From: Magnetococcales bacterium
GTDB taxonomy: Bacteria; Pseudomonadota; Magnetococcia; Magnetococcales; JADFWU01
NCBI GenBank assembly: GCA_015234045.1
Contig: JADFWU010000003.1
Coordinates: 62,001 to 126,000 of the forward strand
DNA: 64,000 nt
Reading direction: 5' to 3'
The notes under the pieces: generated by a model
Databases searched by the model: none
Told to the model about the DNA's origin: nothing
What the model saw: the letters and a program-made list of their open reading frames with translations, nothing else
Position numbers and translations under genes: made by a program
In this document: piece by piece, positions 34,727 to 44,061 of the stretch
Layout of the letters: every line of letters begins with the position of its first letter
How positions within the stretch are numbered: the first letter of the stretch is position 1

Positions 34727-36457
34727 ATGAACAAACGCATCGTTGTTGATCCTGTTACCCGTATTGAAGGGCATCTGCGTATTGAGGCTGAAATGGATGG
34801 CAATACCATCAGCCAGGCTTACTCTTCTGGCACCATGGTGCGTGGTATTGAACTAATCCTGAAAGGGCGTGATCCTCGGGATGCATGGGCCTTTACTCAA
34901 CGTATCTGCGGTGTTTGCACCTTGGTGCATGCGATAGCCTCTGTACGGGCGGTTGAAGATGCACTGGATTATCCGATTCCTAAAAATGCACAGATTATCC
35001 GCAATCTGATGATTGCCGCCCAATATGTCCACGATCATGTGATGCACTTCTATCACCTGCATGCGCTGGATTGGGTGGATGTTGTTTCAGCGCTGAAGGC
35101 TGATCCGAAAGCAACATCGGAATTGGCCCGTTCAGTGGGCGGATATGCCAAATCGTCTCCCAGCTATTTTGCCGGAATTGCCAAACAATTGAAGACATTT
35201 GTCGAAGGTGGACAACTGGGTATCTTTGGTCACGGATACTGGGGTCATGAAGCCTATCGACTACCACCCGAAGCCAATCTGATGGCTGTTGCACACTACC
35301 TGGAAGCGTTGGAATGGCAGCGGGACGTGGTTCAAATTCACACTATTTTCGGCGGGAAAAATCCACATCCGAATTTTTTAGTGGGTGGTGTGCCTTGCGC
35401 CATCAGTCTGGAATCTGGTGCACAAGCTGGGACAGCCTTGGATATGGCTGGTCTGGAAACCATTCGCAACGTGATCAAAAACATGCAAACCTTTGTCAAT
35501 CAGGTCTATGTGCCTGACACCTTGGCCATTGCCGGGTTTTATAAGGATTGGGGTGCTATTGGTGAAGGGGTTGGTAACTTTCTGAGTTATGGGGATCTGC
35601 CTGAAAATGGTGTGTATGATCCTAGCAATTTCCTCTTGCCACGCGGTGCAATTCTTAACCGGGATCTCTCTACGGTACATGATGTAGATTTGCACGATTC
35701 TGAACAGATTCAGGAGTTTATTTCACACTCCTGGTATGATTACAACAAAGGAAAAGATAAAGGGCTGCATCCTTATGAGGGGGAAACCAACCTCAACTAT
35801 TCTGGACCCGTACCACCCTATGATCAATTGGATGTTGGTGGTGCCTACTCCTGGTTGAAATCGCCTCGTTGGAAGGGGCATGTCATGGAGGTTGGGCCGC
35901 TGGCACGGGTGTTATTAATGTATGCCAAGGGACATGCACAAACCAAAGAATTGGTAGGTATGACGTTGAGTAAACTGGATATTCCAGTCACTGCCCTGTT
36001 TTCCACCCTGGGACGAACCGCGGCGCGAACGCTGGAAACAAAAATTATTGCTGATAATCTCATGTCATGGCTGGATCAACTCATCAACAATATCAAAGCA
36101 GGTGATACCAAAACCTTCAACAGTGATCTGTTTGATCCGGCAACATGGCCCAAGGAGGCTAAAGGGGCTGGATTTATGGAAGCACCCAGAGGAGCATTAG
36201 CCCATTGGGTGGTGATCAAGGAGGGTGTCATTGACAACTATCAAGCCGTGGTGCCCAGTACGTGGAATGCAGGACCAAGAGATAACAAAGGACAGAGTGG
36301 TCCTTATGAAGCAGCGTTGCAGGGGCATGTACTACATGATCCCAAACAACCCATTGAAATTTTACGGACCATTCATAGTTTTGATCCGTGTATTGCATGT
36401 GCTGTGCATGTCAATGATCCTGAAAAGGGCGAGTTGGTACAGGTTAAGGTGAGGTAG
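34727..36457 (+). CDS. hynL: Isp-type [NiFe]-hydrogenase large subunit
   Basis: 576 residues from ATG 34727 (MNKRIVVDPVTRIEGHLRIE), with GGAGAG 8 bases upstream; an in-frame GTG 34700 has no such site. NiFe ligands: CGVC at 61-64 (L1 motif RICGVCTLVHA) and DPCIAC at 553-558 (L2 motif). The chain extends 15 residues past His561, the expected protease cleavage point, so a maturation-dependent C-terminal tail is present. It catalyses H2 = 2H+ + 2e- in the periplasm after Tat export with HynS. It follows isp2 by about 35 bases and precedes hypE. Confidence 0.96.
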   Translation: MNKRIVVDPVTRIEGHLRIEAEMDGNTISQAYSSGTMVRGIELILKGRDPRDAWAFTQRICGVCTLVHAIASVRAVEDALDYPIPKNAQIIRNLMIAAQYVHDHVMHFYHLHALDWVDVVSALKADPKATSELARSVGGYAKSSPSYFAGIAKQLKTFVEGGQLGIFGHGYWGHEAYRLPPEANLMAVAHYLEALEWQRDVVQIHTIFGGKNPHPNFLVGGVPCAISLESGAQAGTALDMAGLETIRNVIKNMQTFVNQVYVPDTLAIAGFYKDWGAIGEGVGNFLSYGDLPENGVYDPSNFLLPRGAILNRDLSTVHDVDLHDSEQIQEFISHSWYDYNKGKDKGLHPYEGETNLNYSGPVPPYDQLDVGGAYSWLKSPRWKGHVMEVGPLARVLLMYAKGHAQTKELVGMTLSKLDIPVTALFSTLGRTAARTLETKIIADNLMSWLDQLINNIKAGDTKTFNSDLFDPATWPKEAKGAGFMEAPRGALAHWVVIKEGVIDNYQAVVPSTWNAGPRDNKGQSGPYEAALQGHVLHDPKQPIEILRTIHSFDPCIACAVHVNDPEKGELVQVKVR

Positions 36458-36466
36458 GCATCGGTA

Positions 36467-37474
36467 ATGGATGAAACCCATATCAGTTTGGCTCATGGTA
36501 ATGGTGGACGCTTCATGAGAGCGTTGATCCGTGATGTGTTCGCCCGTCATTTGTCCAATCCTCTATTAAATACCGATCTGGATGCCGCTATCCTGCCATG
36601 GCATGTTCAAGGGGAGATGGTGGTAACAACGGATGGTTTCACCGTGGAGCCGCTCACCTTTCCAGGTGGTGATATTGGTGCGCTTGCAGTCCATGGAACG
36701 GTAAATGATTTGGCTGTAGCTGGCGCAGATCCGCTCTATCTGACGGTGAATGCCTTTATCGAAGAGGGGTTTCCCATTGAGCAGTTGGAGCAGTTTGTTG
36801 TTTCCATGGCGCAGGCGGCAAAGCATATGGATGTCAAAGTGATTGCCGGTGACACCAAAGTGGTTCCTCGCGGTGGTGTGAGTGGTGTTTTCTTTGCGAC
36901 AACCGGTATTGGTGTGCGCCCTGAGTCGATCAGATTGATGCCTGAAGAGATTCAGGATGGTGATGTGATATTGGTCAGTGGGCCTATAGGTGATCATGGA
37001 ACAGCTGTGATGTTGGCTAGAGAACAGTTTGGTCTGTCTGGTGATTTGTTATCTGATGCGGCTTCAGTCTACCCGATCACTCGGATGATCCGTGATATTG
37101 AAGGTGTGCGCTTTATGCGTGATCCAACCCGAGGTGGCTTGGTGACAGTGGCACACGAAGTGAGTCGGATGACCGGTATGACGGTGCGCCTTAAAGCGGG
37201 TGCTATTCCGGTTCGTGATTCTGTCAGAATGGTTTGCGAGATATTGGGATATGATCCTTACTACCTGGCCTGTGAGGGAAGATTAGTGGTGATTACCTCA
37301 CCTGATTCTGCCGCTGAGGTGCTGAAACGCATGCGTCAAGCGGAAGGTGGAGCAGAGAGTTGTATTATTGGACAGTTACAAACCGGTGCTGCCCAGGTTG
37401 TGATGGAGACAGAACTTGGTGGTGAACGGATTATTCCTGAGTTGGAGGATGATCCTTTGCCGCGTATTTGTTAA
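36467..37474 (+). CDS. hypE: Hydrogenase maturation protein HypE
   Basis: 335 residues of the PurM/ThiL/SelD fold: ISLAHGNGGRFMRALIRDVF, TTDGFTVEPLTFPGG, VNDLAVAGADP, GDTKVVPRG, DPTRGGLVT. The C-terminus is PLPRIC; the terminal Cys is thiocarbamoylated by HypF and dehydrated with ATP to thiocyanate. It sits at the end of the structural operon rather than with hypCABDF, so the two divergent transcripts together supply the complete maturation set. Confidence 0.96.
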   Translation: MDETHISLAHGNGGRFMRALIRDVFARHLSNPLLNTDLDAAILPWHVQGEMVVTTDGFTVEPLTFPGGDIGALAVHGTVNDLAVAGADPLYLTVNAFIEEGFPIEQLEQFVVSMAQAAKHMDVKVIAGDTKVVPRGGVSGVFFATTGIGVRPESIRLMPEEIQDGDVILVSGPIGDHGTAVMLAREQFGLSGDLLSDAASVYPITRMIRDIEGVRFMRDPTRGGLVTVAHEVSRMTGMTVRLKAGAIPVRDSVRMVCEILGYDPYYLACEGRLVVITSPDSAAEVLKRMRQAEGGAESCIIGQLQTGAAQVVMETELGGERIIPELEDDPLPRIC

Positions 37475-37726
37475 TTGAACAACCATCTGCTTCCGCAGGA
37501 ATGACAGGTTAACGGCCTGATGCGTGTTCCAACTGGTAACTGCGTAACGCCTGGATATTCCGGATTAGGGTCACGGTAAAATTAAACATCCCAACCGCGC
37601 GGTATATTGGTTCGTCCGCTAAGTGCAGAAAGGGGGCGCGTGCTGATTGCGCGTACCCCTTTCTGGAATGTAGCAGACGAACCAAGAGACCAGCGACCAG
37701 GATGATTCGTTTTTTCCGTGGCTCTT
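37475..37726. other. Intergenic region of repeats between convergent operons
   Basis: Two repeat types fill the gap. 37478-37551 is an inverted copy of the GGCGTTACGCAGTT-headed family (AACTGCGTAACGCC at 37538-37551; CTTCCGCAGGAATGAC nearer hypE). 37567-37726 is the second full REPIN-like element, which overlaps the stop codon of the last antiporter gene. The long palindrome may act as a terminator for both operons. Confidence 0.6.
37567..37726. repeat. REPIN/MITE-like palindromic repeat, copy B (160 bp)
   Basis: AGGGTCACGGTAAAATTAAA at the left and CGTTTTTTCCGTGGCTCTTA at the right are the diverged equivalents of copy A at 23523. The middle includes GGTTCGTCCGC...GCAGACGAACC arms and a strong central stem AGAAAGGGG-x-GCGCG / CGCG-x-CCCCTTTCT that copy A has in a shorter form (copy A lacks about 11 bp before it). 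The right end carries TTA, which on the minus strand is the TAA stop of the adjacent MrpD-like gene. Confidence 0.75.
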
Positions 37727-39419
37727 ACTGCATTTGGTAAAAGATGCCTAAGCACAGAGCCAATACAATCAACCCCAAAGCGCCAGCGGAGTTAGTAGAG
37801 ACAGTCCGAGCCAGAATGCCATCTACACCATTGTAGCGTTCCACCAGGGAAATCAAACGATCCAGGCGATTTTTGAACAGATCAATAACGCGACCATAAA
37901 TCGGATAGATGATTCTGCCTAGTAGATCAAATAGCGCTGGAAACAGACGGCGATAGAACCAATCAAAGTCCAACGAAATGGTCAGGGTACGTTTCATCAT
38001 CGGCAGCATGACAAAGAATGCCAAACCAGCCATCAACAACAGTTGCAGCATATTGACCACATGCGTCACCGTGTAGGGCACATAATCAACCTGATAAGGC
38101 AGCAGTGCATAGAGTTGTTCTGGAAAGAGTCCGATGACAATACACAGCGTTGCTAACAGAATCATAGCCGATTGCATGGATACAGGTGGATCCGGTGGGC
38201 GCATTCCAGAGTCTTTCTGGAAAAAGACAAACCACGGAAATTTAATGCCCGCATGCAAAAACACGCCTGCTGACGCGGCTTCAAGGAAGTACCATACATA
38301 GGCCATATGCTGATCTGCTGCGGCCTGGGCGATCATTGATTTGCTGACAAATCCAGAGGTAAATGGAAATGAAGAGATGGCCAACGCACCGATGGTGCCA
38401 CAAATGGCAGTAACCGGCATACTCTGAAATAAACCACCTAAATCAGTACATTTACGCTTGCCAGTACGATAGAACACAGCGCCAGCAGACATCAACAACA
38501 GCGCCTTATAGATGATATGGGCAAAGGCATGGGATGCGGCACCATTGAGCGCCATCTGTGTACCAATGCCGATTCCCGTCACCATAAAGCCAACCTGATT
38601 GATGATCGAATAGGCCAGAATACGGCGCATATCGTTTTCAAGCAGGGCATAGATGATGCCGTAAAACACCATGTAGAGTCCAAAATAGATCAGTACCTCT
38701 TCACCAGGAAAGCCACGAATCAACACATAAACAGCGGTTTTGGTAGTAAATGCAGAGAGAAATACCGAACCACTGAACGAGGCTTCAGGATAGGCATCCG
38801 GCAACCAGGCTGAAAACGGCGGCGCACCAACATTAACCAGAAATCCGATCAAAATTAACCAGGTGCTCACTGAGTTCAGAGACATGGCCTCAAATAAGAC
38901 AGGATTTCCTTCGCCCAGATAACCTGCTAAACCCGCCATCAGAATCACGCCGCCCAACAGATGGATTTTGAGATACCGCATGGAGGCTTTAATCGCGCCG
39001 GGCGTATTGGCAGAGCGGATAACCAGCGTAGAGCCAATGGCCATCATCTCCCAGAAAATGAACATGGTGATGAGATCGCCAGCCATGACCACGCCAACCG
39101 CTGAACCCATATAGAAAAGGGCGGCAACCAGTTCGGTGGTGCTTTTCTGCTTGAAGGCGAACAGACCGCCTGCAAAGCCCATCAAGGTAAAAATCGTACC
39201 GAACAGGCGACTCAAGGCATCACCACGCAAAGGGATGAGTTCAAAGCCCATAAACGAGGCGGTTATCACTGGACCATCCGGAACCATCCAGACCAGCCCT
39301 AAAGCCATTAACGGAATGATCAGCATCAGCGGACGACGCAAAGCACTCTGAGACGCGAGAGCCAGTATCGGCGCACAGATAATCAAAAATAAACCGGGTG
39401 GAATGACACTATCCATCAT
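37725..39419 (-). CDS. MrpD/NuoN-like proton-conducting subunit (third copy)
   Basis: 564 residues, about 14-15 transmembrane helices, with the proton-conducting membrane transporter core: MFIFWEMMAIGSTLVIR (conserved Glu in helix 5), ASMRYLKIHLLGG, the PPFSAWLPDAYPEAS segment and AFAHIIYKALLLMSAGAVFY with key Lys and His. The C-terminus is longer than in the other two copies (LFKNRLDRLISLVERYNG plus a last helix, GALGLIVLALCLGIF), reminiscent of NuoL-like extensions. It overlaps the preceding 84-residue membrane gene by 11 bases. Last gene of the operon; its stop lies in a REPIN-like repeat. Confidence 0.85.
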   Translation of the reverse strand: MMDSVIPPGLFLIICAPILALASQSALRRPLMLIIPLMALGLVWMVPDGPVITASFMGFELIPLRGDALSRLFGTIFTLMGFAGGLFAFKQKSTTELVAALFYMGSAVGVVMAGDLITMFIFWEMMAIGSTLVIRSANTPGAIKASMRYLKIHLLGGVILMAGLAGYLGEGNPVLFEAMSLNSVSTWLILIGFLVNVGAPPFSAWLPDAYPEASFSGSVFLSAFTTKTAVYVLIRGFPGEEVLIYFGLYMVFYGIIYALLENDMRRILAYSIINQVGFMVTGIGIGTQMALNGAASHAFAHIIYKALLLMSAGAVFYRTGKRKCTDLGGLFQSMPVTAICGTIGALAISSFPFTSGFVSKSMIAQAAADQHMAYVWYFLEAASAGVFLHAGIKFPWFVFFQKDSGMRPPDPPVSMQSAMILLATLCIVIGLFPEQLYALLPYQVDYVPYTVTHVVNMLQLLLMAGLAFFVMLPMMKRTLTISLDFDWFYRRLFPALFDLLGRIIYPIYGRVIDLFKNRLDRLISLVERYNGVDGILARTVSTNSAGALGLIVLALCLGIFYQMQ

Positions 39420-39663
39420 AGTAAGTGTCCTTTCTCTTCAGGAAAAAACCGAGTCCTTTGGCAAAGATCACCATGGCCACACAGGTAAGAAAACCGTACC
39501 AGGAGAAAAAGCCAAAAGTGCCATCCAAGCCAAAATGAGGATGGTGTTCAATAACGAGATCCATCAGGGTCAAGATCACCAGAATACCGATCAGCAAACG
39601 CCACAGCAGGCGAATGGTCGATGGCCTTACCAACCAGTGTTTATCTTGAGTATTCATAGTCAT
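39409..39663 (-). CDS. Small membrane protein of the antiporter operon
   Basis: 84 residues with two predicted transmembrane helices (RLLWRLLIGILVILTLMDLV and GFFSWYGFLTCVAMVIFAKG) separated by a short loop with EHHPHFGLDGTFG, and a basic cytoplasmic C-terminus (LKRKDTYYDG). Not a subunit of the standard MrpA-G set. It is enclosed by MrpD-like genes, overlapping the third and 31 bp after the second, so it is probably an accessory subunit of the same complex. I do not recognise a named family. Confidence 0.75.
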   Translation of the reverse strand: MTMNTQDKHWLVRPSTIRLLWRLLIGILVILTLMDLVIEHHPHFGLDGTFGFFSWYGFLTCVAMVIFAKGLGFFLKRKDTYYDG

Positions 39664-39694
39664 ACCTTGCTAGTTGTCCAGTTGGAACACCCAT

Positions 39695-41173
39695 TCAGGG
39701 AATCACCATCAAACCCGTAACCATTTTGGCCAGAGTGAGCGGTATTTCGTGGAAAAAAAACAGCGCTATGGTCAAAGCAGCCGTAGAAGTCAGAGCAATG
39801 ACAATGGGCAATGGTGCCTCGCCATGGTCATGATGGGGATCTTCCACCGGCGGAGGTGCCTTGAAAAAGGCACGAAACACGATGGGAAACAGGTAACTGG
39901 CTGCAAGCAGTGAACTACCCGATAAAATAGCCACCACCACCAGTTGATCCGATTGTAACGCGCCCACCAGCATATGCCATTTACTGATAAAACCCGCTGT
40001 AGGCGGTAAACCCACCATACAGAGCGAACCCACGGCAAAAGCACCCATGGTCCAGGGCATTTTACGCCCGATACCATCCAATTGACTGATTTCTGTCTTA
40101 TGAGCTGCGGTGTAGATGGAACCCGCCGCAAAGAACAGCGTAATCTTGCCAAAAGCATGCGCCATGATATGAAATATCGCACCAACCACCGAGATCGGTG
40201 TCAGAATGGCCGTAGCCATCACCACGTAGGAGAGTTGACTAATGGTGGAGTAGGCTAATCGCCGTTTCAGGTTGTCTTGAAACAGCGCAATGGTTGAGGC
40301 GATGAGAATGGTTCCTCCGGAAACATAGAGCAACCATTCGCTATATGCATTGTTGGCCAGTAGATCAATACCAAACACATGGACAACAATGCGGACTACC
40401 GAGAAAACACCGGCTTTAACCACTGCCACCGCATGTAACAGAGCACTAACAGGGGTAGGGGCAACCATCGCCGCAGGCAACCAACGGTGAATAGGCATTA
40501 AAGCCGCTTTACCAATGCCGTACATGTAGAGGAAAAGCAGTATGCCCACAATGACACCATCCGCCTTGCCAGCGAGGATGCCGCCTTCGGTAAAATCCAA
40601 ACTACCGGTGATGATCCAAGTGAGTAGAATAGCCAGTAATTGTAATCCCACCGATGTTGCCAACAGGATGCCCAGATAGGTACGCCCGGCTTTTTTGGCC
40701 TTTTCAGTGCCGTGGTGGGTGACCAGAGGAAAGGTAACCAGGGTCAGCACTTCATAAAATACAAACAGCGTTAACAGATTCGATGCCATGGCGATACCCA
40801 TGACACTGGAGAGTGCCAGAGCAAAACAGAGATAGAACCGGGTTTGGTTTTTCTCTTTGTTGCCACGCATATAGCCGATGGAATAGATCGAGTTAATGAT
40901 CCATAATCCAGAAGCTACCAAAGCAAACACCATTCCCAAAGCATCGGCTTTAAGAGTGAGGCTCAATCCGGGCATCATTTTCCACAAGTGCAATTCCGGC
41001 TGTGCGCCACCCATAACGATGGGCAATAGTTGCAGAACAGTCCAAAACAGCGCACCTGCCGTGATCAGCGTTGCTCCTTCGCGTACATTGGGTATGCGTC
41101 CGGTGATGACAATTGCCACACCACCGATCAAGGGAATTAAGAGTAATAGTAGGAGTAAATTTTCCGGGCTCAT
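39695..41173 (-). CDS. MrpD/NuoN-like proton-conducting subunit (second copy)
   Basis: 492 residues of about 14 transmembrane helices. Core motifs: LLTLFVFYEVLTLVTFPLV (conserved Glu), GKAALMPIHRWLPAAMVAPTPVSALLHAVAVVKAGVF (residues spanning the conserved Lys and His), and AHAFGKITLFFAAGSIY. Typical of the antiporter-like subunits of complex I, Mrp and Mbh. It starts within the stop codon of the first copy (ATGA overlap). Cytoplasmic membrane; a proton or sodium half-channel. Confidence 0.9.
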   Translation of the reverse strand: MSPENLLLLLLLIPLIGGVAIVITGRIPNVREGATLITAGALFWTVLQLLPIVMGGAQPELHLWKMMPGLSLTLKADALGMVFALVASGLWIINSIYSIGYMRGNKEKNQTRFYLCFALALSSVMGIAMASNLLTLFVFYEVLTLVTFPLVTHHGTEKAKKAGRTYLGILLATSVGLQLLAILLTWIITGSLDFTEGGILAGKADGVIVGILLFLYMYGIGKAALMPIHRWLPAAMVAPTPVSALLHAVAVVKAGVFSVVRIVVHVFGIDLLANNAYSEWLLYVSGGTILIASTIALFQDNLKRRLAYSTISQLSYVVMATAILTPISVVGAIFHIMAHAFGKITLFFAAGSIYTAAHKTEISQLDGIGRKMPWTMGAFAVGSLCMVGLPPTAGFISKWHMLVGALQSDQLVVVAILSGSSLLAASYLFPIVFRAFFKAPPPVEDPHHDHGEAPLPIVIALTSTAALTIALFFFHEIPLTLAKMVTGLMVIP

Positions 41174-42675
41174 TGTCCGCCTCCCAGAAGATATTCAGCG
41201 GCCATCTGAGAGATCAACCCGGTGGTTTCAGCATCAATACCGAAGTAAACCGCCAATAAGGTCAAACCCCACATCGGCAACAGCATGCTGAGCGGTGGAT
41301 CGGAAACCGGTTGTGCATCAGCCGGTGCAGATTGAAAATAGGCGACTTCTATGATTTTCCAGATATAGAAAATCGCCAAAAGTGAGCTGAACAGAATTAA
41401 AATGGCAACCAGCCAATGACCACTCTGCAAAACACCAGTGACCAAATACCATTTACTGATGAATCCCGCAGTTAACGGTACGCCAATCAAGCTGAGACCC
41501 GCTGTGGTAAAGGCTGCCATGGTCAAAGGCATCTGTTTGCCCAAGCCACGCATATCATCCAATGTGCTGGAGCCAACACGGTAGAAGACCGCACCAACTG
41601 CCATAAACAGTGCGCCTTTGATCAGCGCATGGTTGAACATATGGACGATACTGCCAGCCAGCGCCATCTTGTTGCCGATGGAGACACCCAGAATGATGTA
41701 GCCGATCTGAGCAATACTGGAGTAGGCCAGCAGACGTTTAAGATTGACTTGCCAGATTGCCGAAAGCGAACCAACAAACATGGCCATAACAGCCAAAATA
41801 AGCAGTGCTTCATCAAACATTGTGGTCGCAAACAGATCAACACTGCCAAACACGGTAAACAGCACGCGCATCATCAGATAAACAGCAACTTTAGTGGCTG
41901 TAGCTGCCAGAAAGACAGAGACCGATGAAGGTGACTGTGTATAGGCTTCAGGCTGCCAGAGGTGGAGCGGAAACAGCGCCATCTTCAGGCCCAGACCGAC
42001 AATCAGGAAAGCCAGAGCAACTTGTAATGTTCGGCTGTCAGCCACACCGCCAAGCTCTTGAATACGTGCAGCCATATCCAACAGGTTGAGCGCACCGGTT
42101 GCCATATAGATCAGACCGATACCAATAACAAAAAAGGTGCCGCCGATAGTACCAAGGACCAGGTAGCGGAATGAGGCGACCAGTGCTTTTCGGTTGATCC
42201 GATAGCTACTACCAATAGCGATCAGGGTATAACTGGACAGTGCAGCAACTTCCAGATAGACAAACTGATTGAACATGTCACCGGTTACCGTCATACCTAA
42301 CAGACCGGAAAGCGCGAGTAGATAAACGGTGTAATAGAGATAAACCCGTGATTCAGGAATCTCTTTCTCCACCGGAAAGCGTCCATAAATGGAGACCAAC
42401 GCACCAATGATGGTAATGATGATCAACAAAAAAGCGTTGAGCAGATCAATACGATATTCAATGCCCAATGGTGCGGCCCAACCGCCAAGAACATAGCGGA
42501 TCGGGCCATCATCCATCACGCGCATCATGAGCTGAGTGGCAATAAACAGTGCTATCCAGGAGGCCAAGGTGGCCACATAACGGACGATGATATTATTGCG
42601 AACAATGACGCACAGTGGTGCAGCCATCAGAGGAACGATCACCTGAAGAATGGGATAGTGGTTGGCAGCAATCAT
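41170..42675 (-). CDS. mrpD: MrpD/NuoN-like proton-conducting subunit (first copy)
   Basis: 501 residues, about 14 transmembrane helices. Motifs: MFNQFVYLEVAALSSYTLI with the key Glu, GLGLKMALFPLHLWQPEAYTQSPSSVSVFLAATATKVAVY with Lys and conserved PLH-WLP-A-like loop, and HMFNHALIKGALFMAVGAVFY. Of the three copies this stands at the usual mrpD position right after mrpC, with a 4-base overlap. Predicted to move protons coupled to Na+ exchange. Confidence 0.9.
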   Translation of the reverse strand: MIAANHYPILQVIVPLMAAPLCVIVRNNIIVRYVATLASWIALFIATQLMMRVMDDGPIRYVLGGWAAPLGIEYRIDLLNAFLLIIITIIGALVSIYGRFPVEKEIPESRVYLYYTVYLLALSGLLGMTVTGDMFNQFVYLEVAALSSYTLIAIGSSYRINRKALVASFRYLVLGTIGGTFFVIGIGLIYMATGALNLLDMAARIQELGGVADSRTLQVALAFLIVGLGLKMALFPLHLWQPEAYTQSPSSVSVFLAATATKVAVYLMMRVLFTVFGSVDLFATTMFDEALLILAVMAMFVGSLSAIWQVNLKRLLAYSSIAQIGYIILGVSIGNKMALAGSIVHMFNHALIKGALFMAVGAVFYRVGSSTLDDMRGLGKQMPLTMAAFTTAGLSLIGVPLTAGFISKWYLVTGVLQSGHWLVAILILFSSLLAIFYIWKIIEVAYFQSAPADAQPVSDPPLSMLLPMWGLTLLAVYFGIDAETTGLISQMAAEYLLGGGQ

Positions 42676-43076
42676 GATCCCTTCTCCTGAGCAGATTTAA
42701 GGCGTTCAAGGGATTCGATCTCGCTGATATCCTCTTCTTCAATAGTGTCATAGGCGCGTCGAATACGTACCACCAGAGAGAGTCCCAAAGAGGTTGTCGC
42801 AATGCCCACCACAATCGCCGTCAGAATTAACACATGGGGAACAGGATTGGAGTACACACTGAATTTGGCATCCAAAATCGGTGCAGTGCCACCCTGTACT
42901 TTGCCCATGGTGATGTAAAAGAGAAATACCGAGGTCTGAAACAGATTCAGGCCAACCAGTTTTTTAACAAGGTTGGAACGTGAGATAACCACATAGAGTC
43001 CGGTCATCATCAGTATCACTGAAACCCAATAGTTGAATAGACCGGGTAGATAGTCGGGAATATTCATGAGTATCAC
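42672..43076 (-). CDS. mrpC: MrpC/NuoK-like subunit
   Basis: 134 residues, three transmembrane helices: YWVSVILMMTGLYVVIS, LNLFQTSVFLFYITMG and PVPHVLILTAIVVGIATTSLGL. The PHVLILTAIVVG segment is the typical MrpC/MnhC motif related to NuoK. The cytoplasmic tail is charged (EEEDISEIESLERLK). It overlaps both neighbours by 4 bases, showing tight translational coupling. Confidence 0.92.
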   Translation of the reverse strand: MILMNIPDYLPGLFNYWVSVILMMTGLYVVISRSNLVKKLVGLNLFQTSVFLFYITMGKVQGGTAPILDAKFSVYSNPVPHVLILTAIVVGIATTSLGLSLVVRIRRAYDTIEEEDISEIESLERLKSAQEKGS

Positions 43077-44053
43077 TTCCGGGGGTTGTGACCAATAAAC
43101 GTGAAAAATATGGTGATCATGGCCGCAGCCACGGTGACACCAACACCAAACTCCACCAGCAAAATACCCAGATGTTGGCCATGAATCGGATCATGAGCCA
43201 AGGCTGCATAGTTGAGAAAGTTTGACCCGTTGAACAGACTGTAAACACCGACACCCGCGTAGAGCAAAACACCCACTCCCAGAGAGACGCGTAACAGGCC
43301 CATGGGTACAACCCAACGCCCGTGACCAATGCCGAAGATCAAGGCGTAAAGAATAAAGGCCGAAGCGAAGATAACGCCCGCCTGAAATCCACCACCAGGT
43401 CCAAAATCACCATGAAATTGAACATATAGGGAAAATACCAGAATGAACGGAATCATCAGTTTGGTCAGTGCTCGCATGATCGAATGATCTTTTAACGAAT
43501 GCGTCGCTTGATCGGTCTGAGGAATCAGTTTTGGTAGTTTTTTCAGAATCGGTTTTTTAACCCGGCCCAAGATGGCAAGAACGCCAATAGCCGCAGTGAA
43601 TACCACGCATGTTTCACCCATGGTGTCGTAACCGCGATAGCTGGCCAGCACCGAAGTGACGATGTTAGGTAAACCGATTTCAGCTTCAGAGTGATTGATA
43701 AAATGTGGCGCCATGAACTGATTGACAGCGGCGTTGGCATCGCCCCACATCGGCATATCCATCGTGCCGTATATCAGCGCAGCACCGGTGACAATACAGA
43801 TAAGCATCGGCACCAACACGCGCCCTGGGGCATGTTCTGCTTCATCCCGTGAGGTGAGAGAGAGGGTTGCCAGCATCAGCATTGGCGTTACACCTGCGCC
43901 CACCGAGGCTTCGGTAAACGCCACGTCAACCGCATCCAAAACCACAAAGATGGATGCCGATAACAAACCAAAGATCCCAGATAACATCACCACAGCATAG
44001 AGACTGCGCAATCGCACGATCTCATAGGCAGTGATCATCAGAAAGATCAACAA
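43073..44053 (-). CDS. MbhD (DUF4040)-MrpB fusion subunit
   Basis: At least 326 residues. The N-terminal part (to about 65) is a DUF4040/MbhD-like three-helix unit (AYEIVRLRSLYAVVMLSGIFGLL...VGAGVTPMLMLATL), which in classic Mrp is the C-terminus of MrpA. The second half (about 195-326) is MrpB (VFSLYVQFHGDFGPGGGFQAGVIFASAF). Start is uncertain: the annotated TTG 44053 has no ribosome binding site. A perfect AGGAGG lies upstream, 7 bases before an ATC at 44077 in the same frame, and the frame between reads IEGLINIAL, like DUF4040 N-termini. The true start may be that ATC. Confidence 0.85.
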   Translation of the reverse strand: MLIFLMITAYEIVRLRSLYAVVMLSGIFGLLSASIFVVLDAVDVAFTEASVGAGVTPMLMLATLSLTSRDEAEHAPGRVLVPMLICIVTGAALIYGTMDMPMWGDANAAVNQFMAPHFINHSEAEIGLPNIVTSVLASYRGYDTMGETCVVFTAAIGVLAILGRVKKPILKKLPKLIPQTDQATHSLKDHSIMRALTKLMIPFILVFSLYVQFHGDFGPGGGFQAGVIFASAFILYALIFGIGHGRWVVPMGLLRVSLGVGVLLYAGVGVYSLFNGSNFLNYAALAHDPIHGQHLGILLVEFGVGVTVAAAMITIFFTFIGHNPRK

Positions 44054-44061
44054 AGCGATAT

